Below are positions 15,810 through 24,767 of a DNA stretch of 45,542 nucleotides, in pieces. The stretch spans positions 1-45,542 of the forward strand of contig JBMFTS010000002.1 in NCBI GenBank assembly GCA_049966915.1. The letters are read 5' to 3'. Numbering within the stretch: the stretch's first letter is position 1; each line of letters opens with the position of its first letter. Both the position numbers and the translations under genes were made by a program. The notes under the pieces are model-generated. The model was not told the DNA's origin. It did no database searches and worked only from the letters and a program-made list of their open reading frames with translations. This DNA is from JAGDXZ01 sp049966915. Lineage in GTDB: Archaea > Micrarchaeota > Micrarchaeia > Micrarchaeales > CABMGC01.

Positions 15810-18482
15810 ATGGCAGAGAATAACGAAATGAGCAAGGATAAGTTGCGCGAAGAATTCGGCAAGAATTACGAGAAGCATTACAAAGTCAAGCTGTTCGAAG
15901 AAGAAGGCTTTGAAAGGAAGAAATGCGCAATCTGTGGCAGGTATTTCTGGACCGCGGATCCCGAAAGGACCGTTTGCGAAGACTCTGCGCACACGCCTTA
16001 TGGCTTTTTCAAGGATAAACCAGAAAAGATTTCTTACGAGGAGTTTTGGGACAGGTTTAGCGGCTTTTTTAAGTCAAACGGCCACGCCATAATAAAGCGC
16101 TACCCGGTAGTAAGCAGGTGGAGGCAGGACCTTTATTTCACCATTGCGGGCATACAAGATTTTCAGCGCATAGAAAACGGCGTAATGGGGTTCGAATATC
16201 CTGCGAATCCGCTGCTTGTGCCGCAGATGTGCCTGCGCTTCAACGACATAGAAAACGTGGGCATCACCGGCCGGCATTTTACGTCTTTTATGATGGCCAA
16301 CCAGACCGCTTTCAACTGGCCAAAAGAAGGCTATTGGAAGGACGAGACCATAGCGCTCAATTTCGGCTTGCTTACTAAAGTGCTTGGGCTTAAAAAGGAA
16401 GACATAGTTTACCACGAAGACGTTTGGGCCATGCCAGATTTTTCGGAATTCGGCCCTAGCCTTGAGACATTTTCGAAAGGCCTTGAAATCGTAAACAGCG
16501 TATTCACAGAATTCGAATACGCGAACGGCCAAGTGCGTGACCTCAAAAACAAGGTGATAGATGTCGGCTGGGGTTTTGAGAGGGCTTTGTGGTTTTATAC
16601 AGGTTACGACAATGCTTATGAAGCCGCATTCCACAGCGTAGTGGAGCGCATAGGCAGGGAAAGCGGAATAAGCATAGACACAAAACTTTACCGCAAATTT
16701 GCGGAGCTTGCAGGTTCGCTTGACATAACCGAAATGCAAAACATAGGCGGCAAGATAGAAGCAATACTGGCCAGGGCTGGCATTTCAAAAGAGCAGTACG
16801 AGCGCGAGATAAAGCCGGTGCAGGGAATTTACGCGATAGTAGACCATGTCAGGACTTTGCTTTTTGCGGTAACAGACGGCGCGCTTCCATCAAATATCGG
16901 CGGTGGCTACAACCTTCGCGTAATATTACGCAGGGCTTTCGAGTTCGAAAAGGCCTATGGGATAAAGATGGGCCTAGCCGATATCGCAAAAATGATTGCA
17001 GGCGAGCTAAAGGGCATTTACCCCGAGCTTTCAGAAGGCATAGACACGTTCGGCAAGGTAGTGCAGGTAGAGAGTGGCCGCTATGCAAAGACAATGGAGA
17101 ACGCCGCAAAGATTGCGGCTTCGGTGCTCAGCAAGGAAAAGGAAATAAGCAAGGCCGAGCTGAGAAAGCTGTACGAGAGCAACGGCATTACGCCGGAGAT
17201 GCTCGAGCAGGTGGCGCTTTCGAAAGGCATGAGCATAAAACTTCCTGAAAACGCATACTCCAGCATACTTGTCGGGGACATGGTGAAAAAGGAAAAGGCG
17301 GCTAAAATAGAGATGGGCGGCGCCGAACACGAGCTTGGTTCGCTTCCCAAGACGAAACAGCTTTTTTATGATTTTGTTACTAGGTCGAATTCAAAAGTAG
17401 TTTACGCCAAAGGCGCGTATGTTGTTCTAGACTCCACTCCTTTCTATCCGGAAGGCGGCGGTCAAGCTCCCGACTTGGGCACCATAGGCGGCGCGAGAGT
17501 AGTCGATGTGCAGAAGGTCGGGGACGTAATAGTGCACGTGCTTGGCGAGCCCAAGCGCCTTGGAGTTGGAGAAACAGTTAGCGCAGAAGTGGATGAAGAT
17601 AGAAGAAACAGGCTGATAGCACATCATACGGCCACGCATTTGATAAGCGCTGCTGCAAGGAAAGTCCTAGGAAAGCACGCATGGCAGGAAGGCGCCAAGA
17701 AAGAACCGGATAAGGCGCACATAGACATAGCGCACTATGAAAGGCTAAGCGACAAGGAGCTCGATGCAATAGAAAACCAGGTAAACGCATGGCTTCTAGC
17801 AGGCATAAAAGTGGAAGCCAATGTAATGGGCCGCGGCGAAGCGGAAAGCAAGTACGGCTTTTCCATATACCAGGGCCATGGCGTCCCAGCAAAGGAGATG
17901 CGCATAATAACTATAAAATCAAAAGACGGCAACCTCATAGACGCCGAAGCCTGCGGCGGCTTGCACGCTGTAGGCCGCGAGTACCTCATAGGCCTAGTTA
18001 AAATTATAAGCAGTTCGCGCATACACGACGGAGTAGACAGGATAGAATTTGTCGCCGGCAAGTCAGCTGCCGAATATTTCCAGAAAGAGCACAGGGCAAT
18101 TGCCAGCATGTCGAGCAAGCTCAATGCAGATTTCTACGGGGCGGAGAAAAAGCTAGACGAGCTGCTCGAGTCAAACGCCAGGAACGCGAAAGCATACGAG
18201 AAGGGCGTGGAAGCTCTTGCGCGCGCGGTCGCATCTGCTTACAACGGCCAAAGCGAGCTGGTGCTTTCCATAGACCTGCCTGCCGAAATTCTTGTAAAGG
18301 TCGCAAACGAGATTGCAAAGGGCAACAGCAAGTCGGTCGTGCTGCTAGAGAACAAGGAAGGCAATGTCGTGTGCATAGCAGGCAAAGATTCCGGCAAGAG
18401 CGCGCTGGAGTTTGTGAAGGGCAAGGTTCCGGGCTTCAGTGGAGGCGGCAGCGACAAGTTTGCGCAGGGAAAGAAAAAATAA
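15810..18482 (+). CDS. alaS: Alanyl-tRNA synthetase, archaeal type
   Basis: 890 aa. It charges tRNA-Ala with alanine in the cytoplasm. The archaeal N-terminal extension carries a CAICGRYFW zinc-type segment. The class II catalytic core follows (RWRQDLYFTIAGIQDFQ, then NPLLVPQMCLRF), then tRNA recognition (GGGYNLRVILRRAFEF). The editing domain shows HHTATHL near residue 611 and the partner CGGLH near 717, the zinc/hydrolysis residues that clear Ser-tRNA-Ala. A C-Ala end with GGGSDKFAQG closes the protein. ATG 15810 lies one base after the nuclease stop; the upstream GTG frame is rejected. Complete and of normal length. Confidence 0.97.
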   Translation: MAENNEMSKDKLREEFGKNYEKHYKVKLFEEEGFERKKCAICGRYFWTADPERTVCEDSAHTPYGFFKDKPEKISYEEFWDRFSGFFKSNGHAIIKRYPVVSRWRQDLYFTIAGIQDFQRIENGVMGFEYPANPLLVPQMCLRFNDIENVGITGRHFTSFMMANQTAFNWPKEGYWKDETIALNFGLLTKVLGLKKEDIVYHEDVWAMPDFSEFGPSLETFSKGLEIVNSVFTEFEYANGQVRDLKNKVIDVGWGFERALWFYTGYDNAYEAAFHSVVERIGRESGISIDTKLYRKFAELAGSLDITEMQNIGGKIEAILARAGISKEQYEREIKPVQGIYAIVDHVRTLLFAVTDGALPSNIGGGYNLRVILRRAFEFEKAYGIKMGLADIAKMIAGELKGIYPELSEGIDTFGKVVQVESGRYAKTMENAAKIAASVLSKEKEISKAELRKLYESNGITPEMLEQVALSKGMSIKLPENAYSSILVGDMVKKEKAAKIEMGGAEHELGSLPKTKQLFYDFVTRSNSKVVYAKGAYVVLDSTPFYPEGGGQAPDLGTIGGARVVDVQKVGDVIVHVLGEPKRLGVGETVSAEVDEDRRNRLIAHHTATHLISAAARKVLGKHAWQEGAKKEPDKAHIDIAHYERLSDKELDAIENQVNAWLLAGIKVEANVMGRGEAESKYGFSIYQGHGVPAKEMRIITIKSKDGNLIDAEACGGLHAVGREYLIGLVKIISSSRIHDGVDRIEFVAGKSAAEYFQKEHRAIASMSSKLNADFYGAEKKLDELLESNARNAKAYEKGVEALARAVASAYNGQSELVLSIDLPAEILVKVANEIAKGNSKSVVLLENKEGNVVCIAGKDSGKSALEFVKGKVPGFSGGGSDKFAQGKKK

Positions 18483-18494
18483 GCTTGTGAGTCG

Positions 18495-18998
18495 ATGATC
18501 GCGCAGGCTATTTACTCGTTTATTTTGTATCCCATAATTTTCATACTGCCGGCATATGTTGCCAACGGCGCTCCTGTTGTTTTCGGTTCTGGCAAGCCTC
18601 TTGATTTCGGGAAAAGCATAAAGGGCAAGAGGATTTTCGGTGACCACAAAACGATAAGAGGCCTAGTCGCGGGTCTGTTGAGCGGTTTTGTCGTGGCTGC
18701 TGTGGAGTCTGCATTTTTGCCTTTCATGCTTGTAACAGGCATTTTGCTCGCTTTTGGCACGCATGTCGGAGACCTTCTTGGTAGCTTTATAAAAAGGCGC
18801 ATGGGCGTAAAGGCAGGAGCGAGCGTGCCGCTGATGGATCAATACCTGTTTTTCTTAGTTGCGCTTTTGTTTGCCTTGCCCGCTGGCCACTTGCCTGGAG
18901 CAATAGGCCTGCTATTCTTGGTGCTGCTTACGGGCTTGCTTCATTTATACACCAATAGGGTTGCATATTTGCTCAAGCTGAAAAAGGTGCCTTGGTAA
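18495..18998 (+). CDS. carS: CDP-archaeol synthase
   Basis: 167 aa, an integral membrane enzyme that joins CTP and digeranylgeranylglyceryl phosphate to give CDP-archaeol, the branch-point of archaeal phospholipids. Family marks: PAYVANGAPVVFGSG near residue 20, LDFGKSIKGKRIFGDHKT near 36-53, THVGDLLGSFIKRRMG near 88-103, and PLMDQYLFF near 111. About five membrane helices. It lies 12 nt downstream of alaS and probably shares its transcript. Confidence 0.93.
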   Translation: MIAQAIYSFILYPIIFILPAYVANGAPVVFGSGKPLDFGKSIKGKRIFGDHKTIRGLVAGLLSGFVVAAVESAFLPFMLVTGILLAFGTHVGDLLGSFIKRRMGVKAGASVPLMDQYLFFLVALLFALPAGHLPGAIGLLFLVLLTGLLHLYTNRVAYLLKLKKVPW

Positions 18999-19069
18999 CG
19001 CTCCTTGCTCTGGTTTTGTTTGCATAGCTTGGCCTTGCGTGGTTTGGCCAATGGACTAGGCTCAATGGA

Positions 19070-21409
19070 CTAGACTATAAGTCCGCTCAAGTCTTCTATG
19101 CTGACAAGCTTTACGTGGCCGTATTGTATTGCCACTTTTAACACCTCAGCGGTTTCTGTGAACGCGCTGTAAAGCTTTTTAGAAAATTCCGAGAGCGCTT
19201 CGTTGCTGACAAATACTATGAATATGTTGTCGTTTGCGTCTATTTCGAACCGCCTCATACCACTTTTCCTGGAGTAGATTATCACCTTTGCCTGCCTGCC
19301 TTTTTTCGTTATGAGCATGTCTGCACTAGGTTCTGCGTTGAGCTCCGTGAAGAGCACAGCGTGTTCCACGCAGTAGTCCCTGAGAGCCCTAAACACCACA
19401 AGGTATTCTATGTCGTGTTTGGAAATCGAAATCCATTGGGCGAGCGCGTAATAGCCCGATTCTTCGATTATTGCGCCTGACTTGGTCAATGTGTCAAGAA
19501 TAAGTTGCGCATTCTGCGTTGTAATTGATACTGGCACGTTGTTGTAGCGTATGTAGCTTGCTATGCCGTTCTTGAATTCTTCGAGCGTGAGTGGCATGAA
19601 ATTCCAGTGATAATAATAGTTGACTTTTTCAAAAACCCCGAGCATGTCTTCCGGCTTTGTTTTTATCACTTCCCTTTTTTCAGGGAGAAACGTGGGCACG
19701 TCTATATAATATTCGTCGCGGTTTGGAGGTTTTAGAACAAGGTTGAGGAGCAATACCGCAAGCAGCACTACGCCGACTTCTATGTAAAACGCGGGTATGT
19801 GCATTATTTCCTTTGAATAAGTAGTGGTGTAGTTTATTCTCTGACCGAATACGTCTATGCTGAACTGCTGCTTGCCATAGCTTATTATGGTGCCCTTCGG
19901 CAAATCATACTCCATTACGCCTGAAGAAATAGGCACTATCTCGCCGTATGCTTTGTCAAAACTTACCTGCGCCTTTGCGCTTACCGGAAACGTGCCGCTA
20001 TAAACGTCAAATTCGAATGTGCCGTTCTTGAAATTCAAATTCACCGGTGTTATGTTGAGTGTTGGCACTGAGAATAGGGCAGCCGTGTAGTTTTCGTTAT
20101 ACTGGTTTCTTAAAATCGCAATATAAGTGCCGGTCGGCAGCGAAAAGCTGTGTGTGAGCACTATTTGTACGCTGCCTAAAAACGTGTGGAGAATACTTAC
20201 GGAAGTGACATAGCTCATGTTTGTGTCTAATATGTCTATGTGAAGCTGTGATTGCGTGCTGACGCTGCTGTTTATGCCAATGGAAACGTTTTGCGTATCG
20301 CTTATTACGCTTGGCATCGACATTGTGCCATGCAGCACGTACTTTGATCTGAAAGGCGCAAGCACGTATTCGAAAGCCGAGGCGTTGCCAACGCCAAGCC
20401 TCAGCAGCGAGTATGTGCTGTTCAGTGCGGAAATCTCAGCAGTATTATTGGGCATGGGGATGCGCTGCAGGTTCGTGTATATGCCTATTGCGCCAGTGCC
20501 GTTTGACACGTTTTCTATGCCATATGCAAGCCTGTCAAGCCAGAAATCGGCGCTTATGCTAGAAGCCAAGCTGTACGCCTGCACGCTTGCGTTGGGCCAG
20601 GCAACATTGGGATAGTTTGAAAATGCTATAATGGTGCCATTGTGCACGTTAATGTATGAAATGCCGCCATACCGGTTGCCTGCACTAAAAAAGAACGTGG
20701 GCTGTTTGAAGGAAGAATTGAGCTTTGCTTCCTCGCTTGCATTCATCACCGAATACGCAGGCATTGTCGATATGCCATATGCCGCAAGTTCCGATGTGAC
20801 ATTTTGCGGAGTGACAAATATTACGCCGCTTGTGCCTATCGCTTTGCTGAAGTTGCGGCCTACGTATATCACGGTGTCGCCGTTGTCAAGCAGCTTGAAA
20901 ATGCTTATTGACTGGTTCTCAAGCAGCGGCAAGGGCATAAGACCAGAAGCTATTATCACTATGGAGTTGTTTATGTGTTGCAGGTCCTGCATTGGCACGT
21001 ATGAAAAGCTTGAAGAGTTGATCAAAAGGCCGAACGCGCTGAGTTCCCTGCTTAGGTTTTCATAAACCGCAAGCCCGTCGAACGCGTCTATGGAATACCT
21101 GCTCGTGTTTACCAAATAGATGCGTTTTATGGGATTTTGGGCATAAACCGCAAGCGATATGTTGGCCGTCGTCACGTTTATTGCAGAGTAGTTTGCAAGG
21201 GCGTAGTCCACCAATTGCATGCCGTTTTCATAATCGAAAAAAGAGCTCTCGACCTCGCTTATCGCTGCGCGCATGGGCGCCTGCTTTATCGCAGGCGCGG
21301 CCTGTATTTTTTTGAGCGCAGCCGCGGACATGCTTGCTATCGCAAAAACAAGCAGCAGAACGACAACTACCAGTGCGGCCCCTATTATTATGAATTTTTT
21401 GCCTCGCAT
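19070..21409 (-). CDS. Large membrane-anchored ectodomain protein with cytoplasmic C-terminal domain, unknown
   Basis: 779 aa, not recognised. An N-terminal signal-anchor (5-28) is followed by an outside region to about residue 540 that is rich in N-x-S/T glycosylation sites (for example NYS, NVT, NSS, NNS, NQS, NVS). A membrane helix lies at about 541-559 (VGVVLLAVLLLNLVL). The last 220 residues are cytoplasmic and mixed alpha/beta. The outside part looks beta-rich, with Thr/Ser/Asn-heavy strands, and may be a surface or adhesion module. The cytoplasmic part has one winged-helix-like stretch (NAQLILDTLTKSGAIIEESGYY) and a DMLITKKGRQAKVIIYS segment of unknown meaning. It is the last gene of a minus-strand run with the 51-aa and coiled-coil proteins (1-nt gap), so it probably works with them. 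Confidence 0.75.
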   Translation of the reverse strand: MRGKKFIIIGAALVVVVLLLVFAIASMSAAALKKIQAAPAIKQAPMRAAISEVESSFFDYENGMQLVDYALANYSAINVTTANISLAVYAQNPIKRIYLVNTSRYSIDAFDGLAVYENLSRELSAFGLLINSSSFSYVPMQDLQHINNSIVIIASGLMPLPLLENQSISIFKLLDNGDTVIYVGRNFSKAIGTSGVIFVTPQNVTSELAAYGISTMPAYSVMNASEEAKLNSSFKQPTFFFSAGNRYGGISYINVHNGTIIAFSNYPNVAWPNASVQAYSLASSISADFWLDRLAYGIENVSNGTGAIGIYTNLQRIPMPNNTAEISALNSTYSLLRLGVGNASAFEYVLAPFRSKYVLHGTMSMPSVISDTQNVSIGINSSVSTQSQLHIDILDTNMSYVTSVSILHTFLGSVQIVLTHSFSLPTGTYIAILRNQYNENYTAALFSVPTLNITPVNLNFKNGTFEFDVYSGTFPVSAKAQVSFDKAYGEIVPISSGVMEYDLPKGTIISYGKQQFSIDVFGQRINYTTTYSKEIMHIPAFYIEVGVVLLAVLLLNLVLKPPNRDEYYIDVPTFLPEKREVIKTKPEDMLGVFEKVNYYYHWNFMPLTLEEFKNGIASYIRYNNVPVSITTQNAQLILDTLTKSGAIIEESGYYALAQWISISKHDIEYLVVFRALRDYCVEHAVLFTELNAEPSADMLITKKGRQAKVIIYSRKSGMRRFEIDANDNIFIVFVSNEALSEFSKKLYSAFTETAEVLKVAIQYGHVKLVSIEDLSGLIV

Positions 21410-21410
21410 A

Positions 21411-21566
21411 CTACAAACTACCCGCTTCCCCTTTTTTGGCCACTAGCCTGTTGACTAAATTTTCAAACGCCTTGGAAAGTTTGTTCTCGCTTCCGCCAAT
21501 GCGCTTGACAATCCTGTAAACCTTTATGTAGCTGTATTTTTTGTTTATTGTAACCGCGTATATCAT
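21411..21566 (-). CDS. 51-aa basic microprotein
   Basis: A small frame starting MIYAVTINKKYSYIKVYR and ending KKGEAGSL. It fills the gap between its neighbours exactly: 12 nt after the coiled-coil gene's stop and 1 nt before the 779-aa protein's start. It is strongly basic (about ten Lys/Arg), with a likely beta-beta-alpha pattern: two short strands, then a helix SENKLSKAFENLVNRLV. There is no membrane segment. No known family is recognised. The tight spacing and clean frame are the main evidence that it is real. Confidence 0.6.
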   Translation of the reverse strand: MIYAVTINKKYSYIKVYRIVKRIGGSENKLSKAFENLVNRLVAKKGEAGSL

Positions 21567-21578
21567 TCAACCGCCTGA

Positions 21579-22310
21579 CTATCCTTTTAGTTCCAGGTAG
21601 CCTAGGCTTACCATCTTGTCAAGTATCTGCTCCACCCTGGGCTCGGGTATCTTGTACGTTTTTGAAAATTCTCCTATGTCTATCGTGCTGTCGTGCACTT
21701 CAAGCCAATCCTGCACCATCGCCATTAGCGCTTCGTCCGAATATGTTTGCAGGGCGTTGAGCTGTTCCTGCAGTTTCTTGTTTTCCTCGCTCAGTTGCGA
21801 AGCCTGTATGGTCAGGTTGTGGTTCGATACTGTGAGCTCGCTCGCAAGTTTTCTCAGTTCGGCGTATTCCGCCAATAACGCGTCGTACTTGTTGAAAAGC
21901 GAACTGTAGTTTTCGTTGAGCCCGTCGAGCAATTCCGTTATTGACGAATCCACATATTGGAAGAACTTCTGCTGGTCCACCCTGAAATCGTCGGCTATCA
22001 CGGCAAGCATTCCTGCCACATTTTTGATTACAGTAGCACGGCGCATCCTCTCGCTAGTATTCGGCACTATCGAATAGGTGAGAAATACGCCGTCTTTTCT
22101 CAGCTTGACAATGTAAAACAGAAAAGGCTCCTTCCTAACATTCCTGCTTTCTACGTGCACTACATCTAGTTCGTCTGCGCTCTGGGTTATGGAATAGAAC
22201 GGGATCTGTGCGAGTTTTGCGCGTATAGCGTCAAAGCTGCTTACCACTGACCCCGGAAATTGCACCTCTTCGACTTTCGGTTCAGGTATTTCTTCTTCGG
22301 CCACTCTCAA
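21579..22310 (-). CDS. Coiled-coil protein with C-terminal winged helix, unknown
   Basis: 243 aa, soluble. Residues 1-120 are mixed and contain FYIVKLRKDGVFLTYSIVP, which looks like a beta-hairpin. Residues 125-195 have the heptad pattern of a long coiled coil (LLAEYAELRKLASEL, then LSEENKKLQEQLNAL). The last 45 residues fit a winged-helix module (STIDIGEFSKTYKIPEPRVE, then QILDKMVSLGYL). It may be an adaptor or DNA-binding subunit. The start is TTG 22310 or GTG 22304; both lie behind a strong GGAGG site (22315-22319). It has its own TATA box at about 22377-22385 and leads the operon with the 51-aa and 779-aa genes. Confidence 0.72.
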   Translation of the reverse strand: MRVAEEEIPEPKVEEVQFPGSVVSSFDAIRAKLAQIPFYSITQSADELDVVHVESRNVRKEPFLFYIVKLRKDGVFLTYSIVPNTSERMRRATVIKNVAGMLAVIADDFRVDQQKFFQYVDSSITELLDGLNENYSSLFNKYDALLAEYAELRKLASELTVSNHNLTIQASQLSEENKKLQEQLNALQTYSDEALMAMVQDWLEVHDSTIDIGEFSKTYKIPEPRVEQILDKMVSLGYLELKG

Positions 22311-22375
22311 GCATCCTCCGGACGTGCATTCGCAGCAATGCGAGCACGTAGTTTATGACATTAGGGGCTTACGCA

Positions 22376-22387
22376 CTTATAAATCTT
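22376..22387 (-). promoter_or_regulatory. TATA box of the coiled-coil / 51-aa / 779-aa operon
   Basis: AGATTTATAAGT on the reverse strand, predicting transcription start near 22356 and a leader of about 45 nt that contains the GGAGG ribosome site. The remainder of the gap up to 22504 shows nothing recognisable. Confidence 0.55.
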
Positions 22388-22504
22388 TTTGCGTATCTGC
22401 AGCGTTAAAGACGGCAAGTCTGTTTATTGCAATAAAGTCGTTTCCGTGCGTGTGCGCCGAAGTGCTTGCATGCAAGCGCGTTGCACTGTCGCGGCTGCGC
22501 GCAA

Positions 22505-22897
22505 TCAGCGTTTGCCAGTGTGCCTACTTTGCGCCGTTGCCGCGTTTTCCTGTTTGGGCATCTTAAGCTTGGGCGTGTAACTGAGCAACGAAAACGCGTA
22601 AAGCAGCGCAGTTACGAGTATGCCTACTCCGAGCGCGTAAAGCTTGTCCGATGCCACGAACAGCGAGAACAGCGTGAAAATAATACCCAGTGCAAGGTAG
22701 AGTTTTTCCCTGCCTTCATATTTTTTGCGCATAATTGCGTATTTCGGGTAGCACTCTTTGCAAACGACCAATCTGTTTCCTTGTTCGTTCTTTGTAACGT
22801 TCCTTTTGAACCATCTTATTGTGTTTATGACCCAGTCCTGCTCTACTTCTATACCCTGCTTTTCCTCGCCGCAGACTATGCAAATGCTCTTTGCCAT
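22505..22897 (-). CDS. Zinc-ribbon protein with two membrane helices
   Basis: 130 aa. Two CxxC knuckles, CIVC near residue 6 and CKEC near 46, form a likely treble-clef or ribbon zinc site, followed by KYAIMRKKYEG. Two membrane helices follow (about 68-82 and 86-105), then a basic tail. The family is not recognised. The start codon overlaps the stop of the 100-aa gene upstream (TAATG), so translation is coupled, and both lie behind the VirB4-like ATPase. It may be a small membrane partner of the ATPase. Confidence 0.65.
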   Translation of the reverse strand: MAKSICIVCGEEKQGIEVEQDWVINTIRWFKRNVTKNEQGNRLVVCKECYPKYAIMRKKYEGREKLYLALGIIFTLFSLFVASDKLYALGVGILVTALLYAFSLLSYTPKLKMPKQENAATAQSRHTGKR

Positions 22898-23196
22898 TAT
22901 GATCCCAGCTCAAGCTCTACGAGCTTTCCGTATTCTTTCTTTATCTTTTCTTCGTCGAGCATGTTCATGACGTTGGTTATTGTCACGTCGTCTATTCCCA
23001 AGCGTCTTAGCACGTTCACTACTTGCTCGGTCTTCAGCCCGGATTTTTCTAGAAGCCCGGCAAATGACACTGCGTTTACGTGCCTGTGCTGCTTGTTGAG
23101 CTCGCCGAGCAGTTCCTGCACTGTTTTTTCGCTCACTCCTATGAGCGTAAGCATGCGCTGGAGCTTCTGTCGCGACACAGTGAATGTGGCTCCCAT
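22897..23196 (-). CDS. 100-aa helical protein sharing a module with the upstream ATPase
   Basis: 99 aa, all-helical by appearance, with two similar helix-turn-helix-like units: MLTLIGVSEKTVQELLGEL and LLEKSGLKTEQVVNVLRRLG. The second unit (KTEQVVNVLRRLGIDDVTIT) resembles the C-terminus of the ATPase encoded just upstream (SKEAIVGFLRAIGLPDSVIT, residues about 475-494). It could be a detached copy of the ATPase's C-terminal helical domain, acting as adaptor or assembly partner. ATG 23196 is chosen over the longer TTG frame, which overlaps the ATPase's end. The gap from the ATPase stop is 22 nt. Confidence 0.62.
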   Translation of the reverse strand: MGATFTVSRQKLQRMLTLIGVSEKTVQELLGELNKQHRHVNAVSFAGLLEKSGLKTEQVVNVLRRLGIDDVTITNVMNMLDEEKIKKEYGKLVELELGS

Positions 23197-23218
23197 ATTG
23201 TTTACCTTGTTTGCATTG

Positions 23219-24724
23219 TCAAGTAACGTACACAAATGCCCTTGTTATTACCGAATCGGGCAGGCCTATCGCCCTGAGAAAGCCGACTATTGCTTCCTTG
23301 CTTACCTGCTTGCCCAAAAGCAGCTGCACGAGGCTTCTTACGTCGGCAAGCCTGCCTTTTGCGTCCAGCTGTTTGAAAACGTCCTCTATGATTTCAGACC
23401 CGACGTTGTTTTCTATCAGCTTTGCGCTTATGTCCGCCTTTTCAAGGAAGTATTCCTTTTGCACGGTTTCGTCGGCGAGCTCGCTCTGGCTCAGTATGTC
23501 TGCAACGTTTATTGTATATACGTCTAGCGGCACCTCTCCAACAACCCTGTCGAGCAGAAATATTTCTGGAAACTCCACATTGGTTTGAAATGACATGTCG
23601 ACTGCCGCCTGGCCCACTCCGAACTTGCTTATTTCGCGCCTCATAAACTCGGAAAAATTGAGCGAGCCCTGCAGATAATCGAGGAAGCGCTCGAATCTTA
23701 TTCTTAAGATTATGTTAGTGCCAACGTTTGAAAATATTGCTTCGTTTATGTCAGTGGGGTTTTGCGATGCCACGATAAGGCCAAACTGGTATTTGCGGCC
23801 TTCCCTTATTATCGTCACCGCGTCGCTTCGCTCGTCGCTTGCTATCTTCCATGCTTCGTCGAGCACGACAAGCGCCTTGAGTCCTTTGGTGGCAGACCAG
23901 CCCTCCATTCGCATTTTTTCTTTAAGCGTTTGCAATATGAACAATGCAGCAAGCGCCCTAAAGCGCTCGTCAGGCAGGCCGGAAAGGTCTATGTCCACGA
24001 GGCCTGAGCTAGAGAGCTTGCCAAGGTCTATTGTGCTCTTTCTTGCGAAATAGTCCTCGCCCTCCCTTGCAAACTGCCTGAGCCTGTATACCGCGTTTTC
24101 TAGTTCGGCCGGATACTCGTAAGTGCCTCCCTGCAGCTGCTCCTCAAGAAGCGATATCACCTCCTTGAGCGTTGGCGCCTCTTTGCCCACTTGCGGCGTT
24201 TCTGCCAGGTTGAAGCCCGCATTCACGTATGCCTGCTCTAAAGCCTCTTCGGTAAGCCTCTTCTGTTCTGGATAGTCGCTTATGTCGGTAAGTATCTCCA
24301 GAGAAGTAAGTATCTGCTTGGCGCGGTCGAGCGGTTTCATGCCAGAAAGGTCCATTATGTTGAGATAGTCCCCTTTGCCCAGAGAGACTATCGTGCCGCC
24401 GCTCTGCTTTACCCACGCTTTGTATTCGCCGGCCCAGTCTATTATTATTGCGTTGGTATTCCAGATGAAGCTGGCCCTCGCGAGGAAAGTCTTGACGAAG
24501 AAGCTCTTGCCTGCGCCGGTTATGCCAACTACTGCTATGTGCGGATTTGTAAGGTTTGAAAAGGTCCATGTGAAAGGCACGCTGAAAAGCTTTGTTATGC
24601 CTATGAATATGGAATTGGTCGGATCGTTAAGCAAATAGTCCGCAGGCGGCTCTGGAGGCCTGCTCAATATAGTCCTTTTGCCGAGCTCGTTGCTCATTAT
24701 GTTTTGCAAGCGTAAAAGGCCCAT
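23219..24724 (-). CDS. VirB4/HerA-type (CedB-like) motor ATPase
   Basis: 501 aa, of the FtsK-HerA-VirB4 superfamily. Walker A is GITGAGKS (67-74), followed by the family's IIIDWAGEY (93-101). Walker B is LVVLDEAW (285-292), then an arginine-rich IREGRKYQFG and the sensor Gln of VASQNP (Q321). A further helical region spans 410-501. The usual VirB4 N-terminal domain is absent: Walker A comes only about 65 residues in. Two separate upstream genes look like that domain. Such ATPases power DNA or protein movement across membranes (VirB4, CedB) or, with NurA, DNA end resection (HerA). No nurA is seen nearby. A TATA box at about 24742-24754 puts transcription start at ATG 24724 (leaderless); ATG 24697 is an alternative. 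Confidence 0.85.
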   Translation of the reverse strand: MGLLRLQNIMSNELGKRTILSRPPEPPADYLLNDPTNSIFIGITKLFSVPFTWTFSNLTNPHIAVVGITGAGKSFFVKTFLARASFIWNTNAIIIDWAGEYKAWVKQSGGTIVSLGKGDYLNIMDLSGMKPLDRAKQILTSLEILTDISDYPEQKRLTEEALEQAYVNAGFNLAETPQVGKEAPTLKEVISLLEEQLQGGTYEYPAELENAVYRLRQFAREGEDYFARKSTIDLGKLSSSGLVDIDLSGLPDERFRALAALFILQTLKEKMRMEGWSATKGLKALVVLDEAWKIASDERSDAVTIIREGRKYQFGLIVASQNPTDINEAIFSNVGTNIILRIRFERFLDYLQGSLNFSEFMRREISKFGVGQAAVDMSFQTNVEFPEIFLLDRVVGEVPLDVYTINVADILSQSELADETVQKEYFLEKADISAKLIENNVGSEIIEDVFKQLDAKGRLADVRSLVQLLLGKQVSKEAIVGFLRAIGLPDSVITRAFVYVT

Positions 24725-24741
24725 GCTAATACATTTTTCAC

Positions 24742-24754
24742 TAATTTATTTAAT
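24742..24754 (-). promoter_or_regulatory. TATA box of the ATPase operon
   Basis: ATTAAATAAATTA on the reverse strand, centred about 24 nt before ATG 24724, suggesting a leaderless message. Confidence 0.55.
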
Positions 24755-24767
24755 AGTGCTGTTGGCG

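Noticed and set aside
19040..19075. Direct repeat CAATGGACTAG (two copies)
   Set aside because: Two short copies in a convergent gap; too little to support any element.
22466..23527. 353-codon plus-strand frame
   Set aside because: It is the antisense shadow of the ATPase, 100-aa and zinc-ribbon genes; composition is Cys/Phe/Val/Leu-skewed and no motif is seen.
23219..24724. HerA of a HerA-NurA repair pair
   Set aside because: No nurA, mre11 or rad50 nearby, and the upstream membrane anchors favour a membrane motor; not fully excluded.
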